Shown here: positions 1 through 8,162 of the stretch, in pieces
Numbering within the stretch: the stretch's first letter is position 1
How the letters are laid out: every line of letters starts with the position of its first letter
Origin: JAWXBT01 sp964523015
GTDB lineage: Bacteria > Bdellovibrionota_C > UBA2361 > J135
Assembly: GCA_964523015.1 (NCBI GenBank)
Contig: CAZFXN010000013.1
Coordinates: forward strand, 1-52,763
Length of the DNA stretch: 52,763 nucleotides
Direction of reading: 5' to 3'
Program-made: the position numbers and the translations under genes
Notes under the pieces: generated by a model
Seen by the model: the letters and a program-made list of their open reading frames with translations, nothing else
What the model was told of the DNA's origin: nothing
Database searches by the model: none

Positions 1-185
1 AAATTGGACCCTAGATAAGTAGTTTCTAACCTACTGAAAGTACGAATAAATATCATATAAGATAAATGCGTTATTTATGCATAATAATGATACGTTTTCA
101 TCGATAATGCTAATAACTATTAATAGTAGGCAGCTGTATAGAAAAGCATTCAGACAAAAGCAGATATGTAAGCAAATATGTAGCG

Positions 186-210
186 AGGTATAGTAAAATT
201 TTATATACCT
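186..210. promoter_or_regulatory. Imperfect palindrome just upstream of the pilin gene
   Basis: AGGTATA on the left and TATACCT on the right flank an A/T core, forming a near-symmetric 25-base element that ends 12 bases before the pilin start. It contains a TATAGT that could be a -10 box. It could be an operator or a small leader hairpin. Nothing else supports a function. The remainder of bases 1-222 shows no convincing gene. Confidence 0.25.
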
Positions 211-222
211 TAGGTTCTTTTT

Positions 223-450
223 ATGAAAAGTAAAGATTTCTCTCTCAATAAGCAAAAGCGTTCTCAACGCGGTAGTATGATGATTGAGTATATCGCCATT
301 GTTTCAGTAATACAGATCGCCATCCTAGCAGCCGTGCCGTTATTTACCCAAAATATTCTAAAGCTTGATAGCCGCATGAAGCAGACCTCAAGTAATGCCT
401 ATCCAAGTGTTTCTTTAACAGACATCGCTGCTGGAGCCTCGCTAGATTAA
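223..450 (+). CDS. Flp/TadE-type prepilin-like small protein
   Basis: A 75-residue protein with a basic N-terminus followed by RGSMMIEY, then a hydrophobic stretch (about residues 23-43). Cleavage after Gly17 would leave Ser at +1 and Glu at +5 next to Tyr, which is the G/xxxxEY signature of Flp (Tad-type, class IVb) prepilins. Such proteins are cut by a TadV/CpaA-type peptidase and assembled into adhesive pili. No peptidase, ATPase or secretin gene lies in the window, so this is an orphan pilin or a minor pseudopilin. No strong Shine-Dalgarno precedes the ATG. The hydrophilic tail of about 30 residues is of normal size for the family. Confidence 0.6.
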   Translation: MKSKDFSLNKQKRSQRGSMMIEYIAIVSVIQIAILAAVPLFTQNILKLDSRMKQTSSNAYPSVSLTDIAAGASLD

Positions 451-572
451 TCCGTATTATTGAAGCTATCTTGCTCTATTTTTCTTAAGATCATTACTCA
501 AGCAGTTGGCTTTAGTTCATTAAGGCTGTATATTTCTTCGTAACTTATTGGTCTGATATAGCTTTTAAAGAA

Positions 573-1559
573 ATGACTAAATCAAGAGCTTTAAAAATAT
601 TACTATCCCTCGTTATCTTTGCTCTACTTTTTTATCTAGTAGATTTCTCAGAGATGTGGGCCTCTCTCTCAAAGCTTACCCCGATTGTAGTCTTTTATTT
701 AATGATGGTATCGGCATTGTTGCTTTACGTTAGTGCTCTTAAATGGAGCTATTTTATAGAGGCACTTGGATCACAAGTTTCAGTATTTAAACTTTTTAGT
801 CTTTATCTCCTTGGATATTTCGTAAATCTAATTGCACCATCATATATAGGAGGGGATGCTGCTAGGAGTTGGTTAATTGGTAAGAAAGTTGGCCAACATC
901 AAGCCTTAACTGCAACGATACTTGAGAGGTATACCGGATTAGTTGCGATGTTAAGTTTGGGCGTAGTGTTTATCTGGGTTGTAGATCTTGTTACTTGGCC
1001 AATTAGATTAGCTGTGCTAGTTGCTGCCATAGGGTTAGCAACTGTAACAATGATTGCCCTCTCTCCAAAATCACTTCACTTTGTAGAAAAATTTAAACCA
1101 TTAAAAGGGATAGTAAAGCATCTACATAAAATTCAGGATGGTTTCAGGTTAGCCAAAAAAGATCGGGTACTCATCGTTAAGGCATTAGCCCTTTCTTTTG
1201 TGTACCATAGCTTTACCGTTGTGAATGTAATTACAGCTGCAGCAGCTATCGGCTGGTTTAACCCTCCAATTGATGAACTTTTTGTTGTATTGCCTTTAAT
1301 ACTTTTGATTAGTGCTATTCCACTTTCTCCTAACAGCCTAGGCCTACAAGAGGGGGCATATTACTATTTTCTAACAGGCATTGGAGCAACCCCCACTCAG
1401 GCTATTGTTATTGCACTTGTGTTAAGGGCCAAAACTTATGTATTAGCAATATTCGGTGGAATTGTCTGGCTCTCATTAGGAATGGGAAAAGAAATAGAGC
1501 AGAAAGGAATTAAAAAGCCTCTTTCCGACACTAAAAGTTCTAATACCGCAGGTGCCTAG
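573..1559 (+). CDS. Flippase-like membrane protein (lysylphosphatidylglycerol synthase TM family)
   Basis: A 328-residue polytopic inner-membrane protein with about seven or eight hydrophobic segments. It carries the family motif NLIAPSYIGGDAAR near residues 88-101, and a second conserved segment SPNSLGLQEGAYYYF near residue 255. These match the LPG_synthase_TM / UPF0104 family (PF03706), whose members are the flippase halves of MprF-like proteins or stand-alone lipid transporters. There is no C-terminal aminoacyltransferase domain, so lipid lysinylation is not implied. The substrate is unknown. The gene stands alone between the pilin and a convergent small gene. Its stop codon is followed directly by a degenerate 15-bp tandem repeat. 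Confidence 0.75.
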   Translation: MTKSRALKILLSLVIFALLFYLVDFSEMWASLSKLTPIVVFYLMMVSALLLYVSALKWSYFIEALGSQVSVFKLFSLYLLGYFVNLIAPSYIGGDAARSWLIGKKVGQHQALTATILERYTGLVAMLSLGVVFIWVVDLVTWPIRLAVLVAAIGLATVTMIALSPKSLHFVEKFKPLKGIVKHLHKIQDGFRLAKKDRVLIVKALALSFVYHSFTVVNVITAAAAIGWFNPPIDELFVVLPLILLISAIPLSPNSLGLQEGAYYYFLTGIGATPTQAIVIALVLRAKTYVLAIFGGIVWLSLGMGKEIEQKGIKKPLSDTKSSNTAGA

Positions 1560-1567
1560 AGTTTGCC

Positions 1568-1627
1568 GTGCTAACCGTTGCCATACTAACCCCTTACTGC
1601 ACTAACCCTTACCACCTTGCCACCTTA
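1568..1627. repeat. Degenerate 15-bp tandem repeat after a stop codon
   Basis: Three consecutive 15-base units share the core CTAAC near position 4 (1568-1582, 1583-1597, 1598-1612). A more diverged fourth stretch runs to about 1627. The array begins eight bases after the stop of the flippase-like gene and reaches the end of the convergent Zn-ribbon gene. It belongs to the recurrent class of boundary duplications described in the findings. Confidence 0.5.
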
Positions 1628-1936
1628 CCCTGCAATTTTAATATCATCATCCTCTTTTGCATCAGTAGTGAAAGCAGAGATCTCAGGTAGTTTAAAAATC
1701 TTTGCTAGACCACGTTCTTTTCTAAGGGAATTTTTGGCGCGCCACAGAAGTGTTTGATCAACCTCTCCTGAGCATCCACGACAGGTAAAATTGTCCCAGT
1801 TTAATGCTCCAGCTACATCAAGGCAGGTAGAATAGTTTGGACACAAATACCGCCTCCTTGGTGGAGGTATCGGCGCATCAACGCTTCCTGCGCTGTCGCC
1901 TTCAATTATTCGGAAAGGTCCAGGCGTACCTATCAT
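1625..1936 (-). CDS. Small zinc-ribbon-like protein of unknown function
   Basis: A 103-residue protein without signal peptide or membrane segment. Four cysteines at 32, 38, 52 and 55 (C-x5-C ... C-x2-C) frame a short aromatic stretch, suggesting a zinc-binding ribbon. The N-terminus is Pro/Arg-rich and the tail is acidic (KEDDD). I do not recognise a specific family. It is monocistronic and convergent with the flippase-like gene. Zinc binding is inferred only from cysteine spacing; a DNA-, RNA- or protein-binding role would be typical but is not shown. Confidence 0.55.
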   Translation of the reverse strand: MIGTPGPFRIIEGDSAGSVDAPIPPPRRRYLCPNYSTCLDVAGALNWDNFTCRGCSGEVDQTLLWRAKNSLRKERGLAKIFKLPEISAFTTDAKEDDDIKIAG

Positions 1937-2117
1937 AGCAAAATGATCAAAATAGTTTTATCAAAGGGGACTCATAAGAAGTACCGCTCGACAATTTAAG
2001 TCTATCCCGAATCCTAACATTGATCAAATATTGAAACGGTATGAAAAGGCCATTACTATTCTACGTATTGCTTAGGTATTGAGTAGGAATAGTTTTTGTT
2101 GTATGCCACAGAAGCAC

Positions 2118-2156
2118 GAATGATTAAGATGAATTATTAAGACGAATGATTAAATA
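2118..2156. repeat. Three-copy 13-bp tandem repeat upstream of a gene
   Basis: The units gaatgattaagat, gaattattaagac and gaatgattaaata lie head to tail and end 16 bases before the hydrolase-like start codon. Period and divergence are like those of the other boundary repeats in the window. The region 1937-2117 shows no gene. Confidence 0.6.
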
Positions 2157-2172
2157 GCTCAATTTGAATCTC

Positions 2173-2817
2173 ATGCTACAACAATTGTTAACCATCGTCG
2201 AGGACAAGGGAAGTGGCCAGCCACTTGTAATTCTCTTTGAGCGAGAAAAAGGTACCGAATTACCATTCTACTTACTTGATAACCCTGTTGATGATTCACG
2301 GATTATACTTGTCTCTTTACCAGAGATTGATGAGTTAGGCTGTAATGCCTTAACTGAAAATCTTTTAACTTTTTTAGATCAGCAATCTATCAGGCAAGCC
2401 TCGTTAATTGGATTTGGCGAAGCGGGAGCCGTTGTACAAAACTTTGCCATAGCCCATCAAAAAAGGGTAAGGCGGATCCTCCTTGTAGATAGTCCAACTC
2501 GTCCGCATGTACGGTGGATAGAAAAGGTACTAAATAAAATAGAGAAAGCATTACCTTTAGGATTGCCATTTAGAGCAACGGGGGCAGCGTTTGATGCGCG
2601 CGCATTTTTGCAGAGAATCAGGTGTCCCTCAATGGTTGTGATTACAGAAGCTGCTTCAGAACATGTTAAGGCAGAGGCAAAGATTTTAAGTGATTCTATG
2701 GCCACAGCTTGGTTTAAAAAGCTTACCTTACATAAAGAAAAAGAAGAATTCGTATCTATAATTAAAGAATTTTACTCTGTGCCTGCCAAAAGGCCTCAAA
2801 AAAATCGAGCAGCATAG
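2173..2817 (+). CDS. Degenerate alpha/beta-hydrolase-fold protein
   Basis: About 214 residues from the ATG at 2173; a TTG nine bases earlier in the same frame is an alternative start and neither has a clear Shine-Dalgarno. The stretch ASLIGFGEAGAVVQNFA followed by RVRRILLVDSP is the strand-elbow-helix-strand core of an alpha/beta hydrolase. In the elbow the usual G-x-S-x-G reads G-F-G-E-A, so the nucleophilic serine is replaced by glycine. No obvious catalytic histidine follows near the C-terminus; the tail is basic. The fold is therefore recognisable but hydrolase activity is doubtful. It may be a binding or regulatory relative. It is monocistronic, convergent with the patatin gene, and has a repeat array just upstream. 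Confidence 0.6.
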   Translation: MLQQLLTIVEDKGSGQPLVILFEREKGTELPFYLLDNPVDDSRIILVSLPEIDELGCNALTENLLTFLDQQSIRQASLIGFGEAGAVVQNFAIAHQKRVRRILLVDSPTRPHVRWIEKVLNKIEKALPLGLPFRATGAAFDARAFLQRIRCPSMVVITEAASEHVKAEAKILSDSMATAWFKKLTLHKEKEEFVSIIKEFYSVPAKRPQKNRAA

Positions 2818-2882
2818 TATTGGCCTAATATTGTGGCAGTATCGTATTATTGATTGGTAAAACTAGCTGACAGGCTTTAGTT

Positions 2883-4088
2883 CTAAACTGTCGCCTCTTC
2901 CTGCTCACTTCGTAGTGGCAAAGGGCAGAACTCAATCGTACTCCTGTCTTTAAGAGCAGACATTGTCTCATTATATCCCAACTCAATTAATGCTTGAGAA
3001 TACTCAGGGTGCAGAGCGATGTAGCTCATTACTTCATAGGCCAACTCTTCGCCGAGTCGTTTTTTAATAAGAGTGTAAACTGGCCAGGTGGCTCCCAAGG
3101 CAGAAATGAAATTTCTTGTGCTTTTACCAACCGCAGCTTTTAAAAGTGGACCAAGTGGCTTTTGATTTTTCAAAGCGAATGTTTCAGGAGGGCGGATACA
3201 AAATGTTTTCAGTGCCGCTGGGACTTCCCAGTCAGGTCTCTTATCATGAGACTCTCCATAATGATCTAACCACCATTGTCTTCCAGAGATATCTATTATA
3301 ATAACCCGTTCAGCACCCATTCGTACCATAGGATCTACTGGGACATTCTGAGAAATTCCGCCATCAACAAAGCTAACTTTACCACCATCTACGTCTAGAG
3401 ATACTGGTGGTAACACAGATGGTAATGCAGCAGAAGCAAATCCGTGACTGGCTGTTAATTGATCGACATTACAAACTTCAAAAGAAGCACCTACCATCAT
3501 CTCTGGAGGGATTTTTTGATGGGTGCTCATAAACATAAGAGGTTTTCGTTCTTTCCCCTCAATAGTGGTCATTACTCCAACCCCTTTTAGGTTTGGATCT
3601 CGACTAGCGCAAGATGTGCCACCATGTGACTGGATTGTAGAATCAATTCGGTGCATCAATGGCTCAGGATCAAAGATGGAATCGTTTGTTGCCTGGACCC
3701 CTGGATCTCGAGCATATTTTAAAATTGCGATCTTTACAGATCTAATAAATGTAGAAGTTGGACTCCCCTTAAATGAATTCTTAAATGTGCGCTCCATCCA
3801 CAGCTCATTGAGCTCATTCATTGAGTAATCGAATCCATTTTTGATAGTAGCAGCCAGAACTAAGCTATTAATTGCACCGATACTACTGCCAACTAGGTAT
3901 GAAATTGGGGAGGCTTTAAAATCTATAAAGTTAGCTAATGCTTCTAATGCACCAGCTTGATAGGCAGCACGGGAACCGCCACCTGATAAAACAAGCCCAA
4001 GAGGCCTGTTATTAGAGGCAAGGAGATTAACCTTTGTGCCTTTGCTGTTATATGATGGATCTTCAGTGGAACGTGGGCGCTTTTTCAT
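2883..4088 (-). CDS. Patatin-like phospholipase
   Basis: A 401-residue cytosolic-looking protein. The oxyanion loop GGGSR (36-40), nucleophile elbow GSSIG with Ser69, and the second dyad motif DGG with Asp242 are all present and correctly ordered for the patatin family (PF01734), Ser-Asp dyad lipid acyl hydrolases. No signal peptide is seen. Bacterial relatives hydrolyse membrane phospholipids, either as host-directed effectors or in lipid turnover; the sequence does not decide between these. It lies downstream of rpsT on the same strand with a 210-base gap, so it probably has its own promoter. Confidence 0.85.
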   Translation of the reverse strand: MKKRPRSTEDPSYNSKGTKVNLLASNNRPLGLVLSGGGSRAAYQAGALEALANFIDFKASPISYLVGSSIGAINSLVLAATIKNGFDYSMNELNELWMERTFKNSFKGSPTSTFIRSVKIAILKYARDPGVQATNDSIFDPEPLMHRIDSTIQSHGGTSCASRDPNLKGVGVMTTIEGKERKPLMFMSTHQKIPPEMMVGASFEVCNVDQLTASHGFASAALPSVLPPVSLDVDGGKVSFVDGGISQNVPVDPMVRMGAERVIIIDISGRQWWLDHYGESHDKRPDWEVPAALKTFCIRPPETFALKNQKPLGPLLKAAVGKSTRNFISALGATWPVYTLIKKRLGEELAYEVMSYIALHPEYSQALIELGYNETMSALKDRSTIEFCPLPLRSEQEEATV

Positions 4089-4298
4089 AAACCCAATATC
4101 TCAACAACCTTTACACACTACTATCTCAGTCAATTTATATTTAAACCTAGCTTAATGCCTCAAGCAAAGTCTAAACCTATATCTAGTTATCGACTAGATA
4201 ACTGATATCCTTTACTAAATTATGATGCAAAGGGGTGAAAAACAGGTGCTCATACAAATTAGAAGTACTTTTAGCTCAGTAATATGGGACTTTCTATC

Positions 4299-4572
4299 CT
4301 ACTTAGTCGCAGGTGTTAGCTTTTTCGCTAGTCGGCTAATCATCCTAGAAGCGGTTTTTTTCTTTATAATTCCTTTACTTGCTGCTTTAGCAATCAATTT
4401 TTCTGATGTTTGAAGTAGCTCTTTGGCTGCTTTGTCTCCAGCAGTAATTGCGGCTCGGGCTTTTTTTACTGCGCCACGAAGTGTTCCCTTAGCTNNNNNN
4501 NNNNACTTTATTGCGCTGATTTTTGCGAACATTGTGTCTATTTCTCTTAATTGCTGATTTATGATTAGCCAT
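4299..4572 (-). CDS. rpsT: 30S ribosomal protein S20, interrupted by an assembly gap
   Basis: The C-terminal part (LRGAVKKARAAITAGDKAAK ... KKKTASRMISRLAKKL) is S20, a primary 16S rRNA-binding protein. On the far side of the ten Ns, in another frame, the minus strand reads from the ATG at 4572: MANHKSAIKRNRHNVRKNQ, the classic S20 N-terminus, preceded by AGAG. If the N block is removed entirely, the two halves join in frame through a GTA codon and give an 87-residue protein, the same length as E. coli S20. The gene is therefore probably intact in the organism. A start at 4532 is an artefact of the gap. It is divergent from the channel gene. Confidence 0.9.
4495..4504. other. Run of ten Ns (scaffold gap)
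   Basis: An undetermined stretch inside rpsT. Frame analysis of S20 requires the true gap to be a multiple of three, and alignment with S20 length suggests zero missing bases. The ten Ns are then a placeholder between abutting contigs. Confidence 0.95.
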
Positions 4573-4639
4573 AATTCTCTTTGTTTTAATACTTAAAAAT
4601 TTGTTAAATAACTGAGCTAAGGGTTGCCTAAGTTAATGA

Positions 4640-4675
4640 GCTGCCTAATTGGGTACCTAATTGGCTGCCTAGTTG
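4640..4675. repeat. Three-copy 12-bp tandem repeat between divergent genes
   Basis: The units gctgcctaattg, ggtacctaattg and gctgcctagttg are contiguous, with a weaker related copy just before them near 4624. They lie between rpsT and the channel gene, about 95 bases before the latter's start. Confidence 0.6.
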
Positions 4676-4768
4676 GTCGAGAAGGTATCACTTTATGATA
4701 ATTCTTTCAAGTTACTGAGGTTATGTAAGGATTGGTTTTTTACCCTATAAATTGGTACCTTTTATGGC

Positions 4769-6499
4769 ATGGCCAATATGCAAGTTTCCTCCTTATCTCG
4801 GATATTTCGACTAATTTGCTTTATTGTTCTGATAGCTCCAACTTTTGATGCGCAATCACAGTCATCACCACAGTCATCACCACAGCCATCAGCAGAGCCT
4901 AAGCAGGAAAGTGAAAATGAGTCTTTGCTGGCCAGTCAAACGCCTAAAGAGGCGACGCTACTAGGAATCATAGCGACAATTAACCAGGTAGATCAAAATC
5001 TAAAAAATAAGCAAGAAGAATTAAGAAGTCCTTCCGCAGAGGGGAGAGAGGATCAAATTTTAGTAGAGATACAATCCCTTTCAAATAAGCTTTCAACTCT
5101 GCAAAATAATTTTAGTGAAGTTGCTGCTGGAGTGGATCCTAGGGAGTTTAGCGTAAAGGATGATGCTACTGAAGTAATTTGGACCAATGAGATAAAGGAT
5201 ATTTTAAGTCCATTGATTAATGAGGTTCGCCGAATCACTAGTCGTCCAAGAGAGATAGATAAACTCCGATCCGATATGGAGGAGTCACAGGATCTATTGC
5301 AACTAGCTGAAAAGGGATTGCTGAATCTTGTTAAGCTTAAAAGTGATACTGAGAATAAGTCTTTAGTTTCATATCTGGATCAAACTCTTAAGGAATGGCG
5401 AGCACGAAAAGACAGCATTACTACTCAGCTCGATATTGTCGAACAGAAACTTCGACAAAAACTTGGTGAGAAGCAGGGATTTGCCCAGTCAGTTGGTAAT
5501 ATCTTTCAGCTCTTTTTTAAGAGTCGTGGACTTAATCTTATAATGGCTCTTTTAGGAGCGCTTACTTTTTGGATAATTTTTAGAAAAGGATTTGTTGTAA
5601 CTCAGAGAATAGTCTTACGACGAGTAAAATACCAAAACTTATATGACAGACTGTTTGGTATATTAAATATTGTTCTATCAACTTTAGGTTCTGTTTTAGT
5701 TTTTATTTTGATTCTTTATCTTGTTGAAGATTGGGTTCTTTTGATCCTTACAATACTTCTAATTTTAGGAATTGTTTGGACCTCAAAGCAGGCGGTATAT
5801 CAATTTTGGTCATATGCAACGATCTTGCTCAATCTTGGATCGGTGAAAGAGGGACAAAGGGTAATCTATAAAGGTATTCCTTGGAGGATCCGAACTCTTA
5901 ATTTTTATACTAATTTGTATAATCCTAAACTTGTTGGTGGCGACATTAAATTGCCAGTTAAAGATTTTGCTGAGCTTAGATCTAGAGAGTTTGATACAAA
6001 GGAAGCTTGGTTTCCGACAAGTGAAAAAGATTGGATTATTACCGGTGATGGACAAGTTGGTCAGATTGATTTTCAGACCATCGAAACAATACAGGTCAAA
6101 TTACTTGGCGGTAGTATAAAATGGTATACAACCTATGATTTTGCTACTTCAAAACCAATAGTCATTTCAAATGGATTTAGACATTCTGTTTCTTTTGGGA
6201 TTGATTATCGTCATCAAGCAGAATCTACAAATTATATCTGTAAAGTTCTAAAAGATACCTTAAGCGAGAAACTGAAAGATGCTGGATTCGCTGATGGGAT
6301 AGTTTTACTCGATGTTCAATTTGAGGAAGCTACACTGTCATCTCTTAATTTGGTAGCTATTGTGGATTTTAGAGGTGAATTAGCAAAAGATTACACTCGA
6401 CTAAAAAGATTAATAAATAGTATCTGTGTAGACGCCTGCACTAAGAATGGCTGGATAATACCGTTTAATCAGTTAACTGTGCATATGCAGAAAGAGTAG
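4769..6499 (+). CDS. MscS-family mechanosensitive channel-like protein with long periplasmic N-region
   Basis: A 576-residue protein with a signal peptide (about residues 1-30), then a Ser/Pro/Gln-rich linker with a 12-bp in-frame repeat (SQSSPQSSPQ). A helical, probably coiled-coil, region runs to about residue 245. Hydrophobic segments follow near 252-272 and 295-340, then a soluble C-terminal region. The start of that region, LNLGSVKEGQRVIYKGIPWRI, resembles the MscS beta-domain entry, usually PF-x-VGD-x-V-x-I. The rest diverges from standard MscS. Such proteins release solutes under hypo-osmotic stress. The layout is like the larger MscK/YbiO-type members, but channel function is inferred. 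ATG at 4778 is an alternative start. It is monocistronic and convergent with mazG. Confidence 0.6.
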   Translation: MANMQVSSLSRIFRLICFIVLIAPTFDAQSQSSPQSSPQPSAEPKQESENESLLASQTPKEATLLGIIATINQVDQNLKNKQEELRSPSAEGREDQILVEIQSLSNKLSTLQNNFSEVAAGVDPREFSVKDDATEVIWTNEIKDILSPLINEVRRITSRPREIDKLRSDMEESQDLLQLAEKGLLNLVKLKSDTENKSLVSYLDQTLKEWRARKDSITTQLDIVEQKLRQKLGEKQGFAQSVGNIFQLFFKSRGLNLIMALLGALTFWIIFRKGFVVTQRIVLRRVKYQNLYDRLFGILNIVLSTLGSVLVFILILYLVEDWVLLILTILLILGIVWTSKQAVYQFWSYATILLNLGSVKEGQRVIYKGIPWRIRTLNFYTNLYNPKLVGGDIKLPVKDFAELRSREFDTKEAWFPTSEKDWIITGDGQVGQIDFQTIETIQVKLLGGSIKWYTTYDFATSKPIVISNGFRHSVSFGIDYRHQAESTNYICKVLKDTLSEKLKDAGFADGIVLLDVQFEEATLSSLNLVAIVDFRGELAKDYTRLKRLINSICVDACTKNGWIIPFNQLTVHMQKE

Positions 6500-6541
6500 G
6501 GAAAATAGAGGTAGGAAAAAGAGGACGATCGCGCAAAAGAG

Positions 6542-7297
6542 TTATTTGCTCTCCTGCCAGTATTCCTCAAGCACCTCTAATGCAGTTTCCTTGATTTCAT
6601 CTCCAGCTCGAGCCTCTACTTTTTTAAATCTACCTTTAAATTTCCTACAGGCCTTATTGAGGGAATCTTCAGCATTGATTCCCGATTTTCTTGCATACTG
6701 AGCTAGGGCAAATAAAAGATCTCCAAATTCCTCATCAGCCTCTTTTGACTTTGGTGAAGTTTCTAGGAATTCTAAAACCTCTTCTTTTATCTTATCTTTA
6801 ACATCGTCAGCTTGTTTCCAATCAAACCCAAGAGCTGCAGCCTTTTCCCCCATTCTATGAGCCTTAGCAAGAGCTGGTAGAGGGTTTGGAACTGAGTCTA
6901 AAACGCTTTCTTTAGATGAAAGATCCTTTTTCTTAATTCGTTCCCAGTTCTCCTTTACTTCGGCGGCAGTTTTTGCGACCACATCTCCGAAAACGTGAGG
7001 GTGGCGAGATACCATTTTGGTACTAACCCCTTTTATTACAGTTTCAAGATCGAACTTTCCAGATTCTGATGCAATCTGACAGTGTAAAAATACCTGGAGT
7101 AAAAGATCCCCAAGCTCGTCTCCAAGTTTATCTGGATTCGTATCGATTGCTTCAATGACTTCGTAACATTCTTCAAGTAAGAATGGCTTTAATGATTCAT
7201 GGGTTTGCTCTAGATCCCAGGGACATCCACCATCTGGATTTCTAAGACGGGCGATGATCTCTTTGAACTTTAAGAATTCTTCTGCTGATTTATCCAT
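6542..7297 (-). CDS. mazG: Nucleoside triphosphate pyrophosphohydrolase MazG
   Basis: A 251-residue, two-domain MazG protein that hydrolyses NTPs to NMP and pyrophosphate, for house-cleaning and ppGpp-linked stress control. It opens with the diagnostic GGCPWDLEQTHESLKPFLLEE, followed by ECYEVIEAI and DELGDLLLQ, the E-x-x-E / E-x-x-D metal-binding helices of the first domain. A second set (EEVLEFLE ... DEEFGDLLFALA) lies near residues 167-195. Length matches E. coli MazG (263). It is the last gene of the long minus-strand cluster, 33 bases after comF, and converges on the channel gene. No mazEF pair is adjacent. Confidence 0.93.
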   Translation of the reverse strand: MDKSAEEFLKFKEIIARLRNPDGGCPWDLEQTHESLKPFLLEECYEVIEAIDTNPDKLGDELGDLLLQVFLHCQIASESGKFDLETVIKGVSTKMVSRHPHVFGDVVAKTAAEVKENWERIKKKDLSSKESVLDSVPNPLPALAKAHRMGEKAAALGFDWKQADDVKDKIKEEVLEFLETSPKSKEADEEFGDLLFALAQYARKSGINAEDSLNKACRKFKGRFKKVEARAGDEIKETALEVLEEYWQESK

Positions 7298-7330
7298 GGC
7301 CGGTAGGATATAAGGGTAGTTGTAAAAGAG

Positions 7331-8131
7331 TCAAGAGGTGAGGGAGTTGGATGGATATAAGGATTCCTTAGCGATTATTAAGCTAGAGTTAAGACGTGCA
7401 CGCATAGTATGCCAAGTTTCAGATCTCGCCAAAAAGAGCAGACTTACAGAGTCTGCGCCAGCATTTATTAGCTCAATCGCGGCATTTGTTGAGGTTGCCC
7501 CGGTTGTTACAACATCATCGATAAGAAGTATTTTTTTGTCCTTAACTTTATCGGTATTTGCATAGAAAGCGCCTTTAACATTATCTAATCGCTCTTCTGT
7601 TGTTAAACTTGCTTGAAAATTTTTATACCCCTTATGAATCAGTGCTTTAGTGGTTGTTTCTACCAGAAAAGTTTTAGAGAGAGCCTTAGCCATTATTGCT
7701 GTGTGAGAAAATCCACGCTCTTTGATTCCTATGCGTGAGGCCGGAACTGGAATTATCAAATCAAATTCATTATTACTAAAAAGCGTCTCAGCTTTTTGTG
7801 AAAGATAATTTGCAATGTATTTAGATAATCTAAGACTAGGTTTATACTTTAAATAAGTAATTACTTTCTGAGCATGATCGTTATATTCCCAGAGATACCT
7901 CATCTGAGAAAAGATTAATGGGTAAGTCTTACAATGTTTACATACCCCCCAATGATCAATTGTGTCAGATTTTGTAAAGCAACTGTTACAGAGATTTAAA
8001 TCTTCAGTTTTTACTGTTAGCGGAAGACACCGGTAGCATAAGGGAGATTTGGCCAGTTTCCTCTGACAAAGCAGACAGAAGTTTGGAAACATTAAGTCCG
8101 CAATATCTAAAAATATCTGACCAAATCTCAT
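7331..8131 (-). CDS. comF: ComF-family phosphoribosyltransferase-like protein
   Basis: A 266-residue protein with an N-terminal zinc-finger region (CLLCQRK ... LCYRC, a further C-x2-C near residue 48 and C-x2-C near 69) and a C-terminal type I phosphoribosyltransferase domain. The PRPP loop is KILLIDDVVTTGAT near residue 200, and the family segment GIKERGFSHTAIMAKALS precedes it. ComF is needed for DNA transformation in naturally competent bacteria, probably acting at the inner face of the membrane with the single-strand uptake machinery. The enzymatic substrate is not established. It lies between mazG and the glycine-zipper gene on one strand. No other competence genes are in the window. Confidence 0.9.
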   Translation of the reverse strand: MRFGQIFLDIADLMFPNFCLLCQRKLAKSPLCYRCLPLTVKTEDLNLCNSCFTKSDTIDHWGVCKHCKTYPLIFSQMRYLWEYNDHAQKVITYLKYKPSLRLSKYIANYLSQKAETLFSNNEFDLIIPVPASRIGIKERGFSHTAIMAKALSKTFLVETTTKALIHKGYKNFQASLTTEERLDNVKGAFYANTDKVKDKKILLIDDVVTTGATSTNAAIELINAGADSVSLLFLARSETWHTMRARLNSSLIIAKESLYPSNSLTS

Positions 8132-8162
8132 TGCCCTGATAATCCTACTTAGCTAGTTAGAT

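Noticed and set aside
31..267. A 78-codon minus-strand frame at the window start
   Set aside because: It is Ile/Leu/Tyr/Cys-rich from A/T-rich DNA, lacks a ribosome site and overlaps the pilin start.
4179..4208. A 12-bp bulged hairpin between rpsT and the patatin gene as a terminator
   Set aside because: The stem is A/T-rich and no T-run follows on either strand, so termination is unsupported.
4222..4413. A hydrophobic 63-codon frame on the plus strand
   Set aside because: It overlaps the C-terminal half of rpsT on the opposite strand; Lys/Ala codons read backwards give spurious Phe/Leu/Ser-rich peptides.
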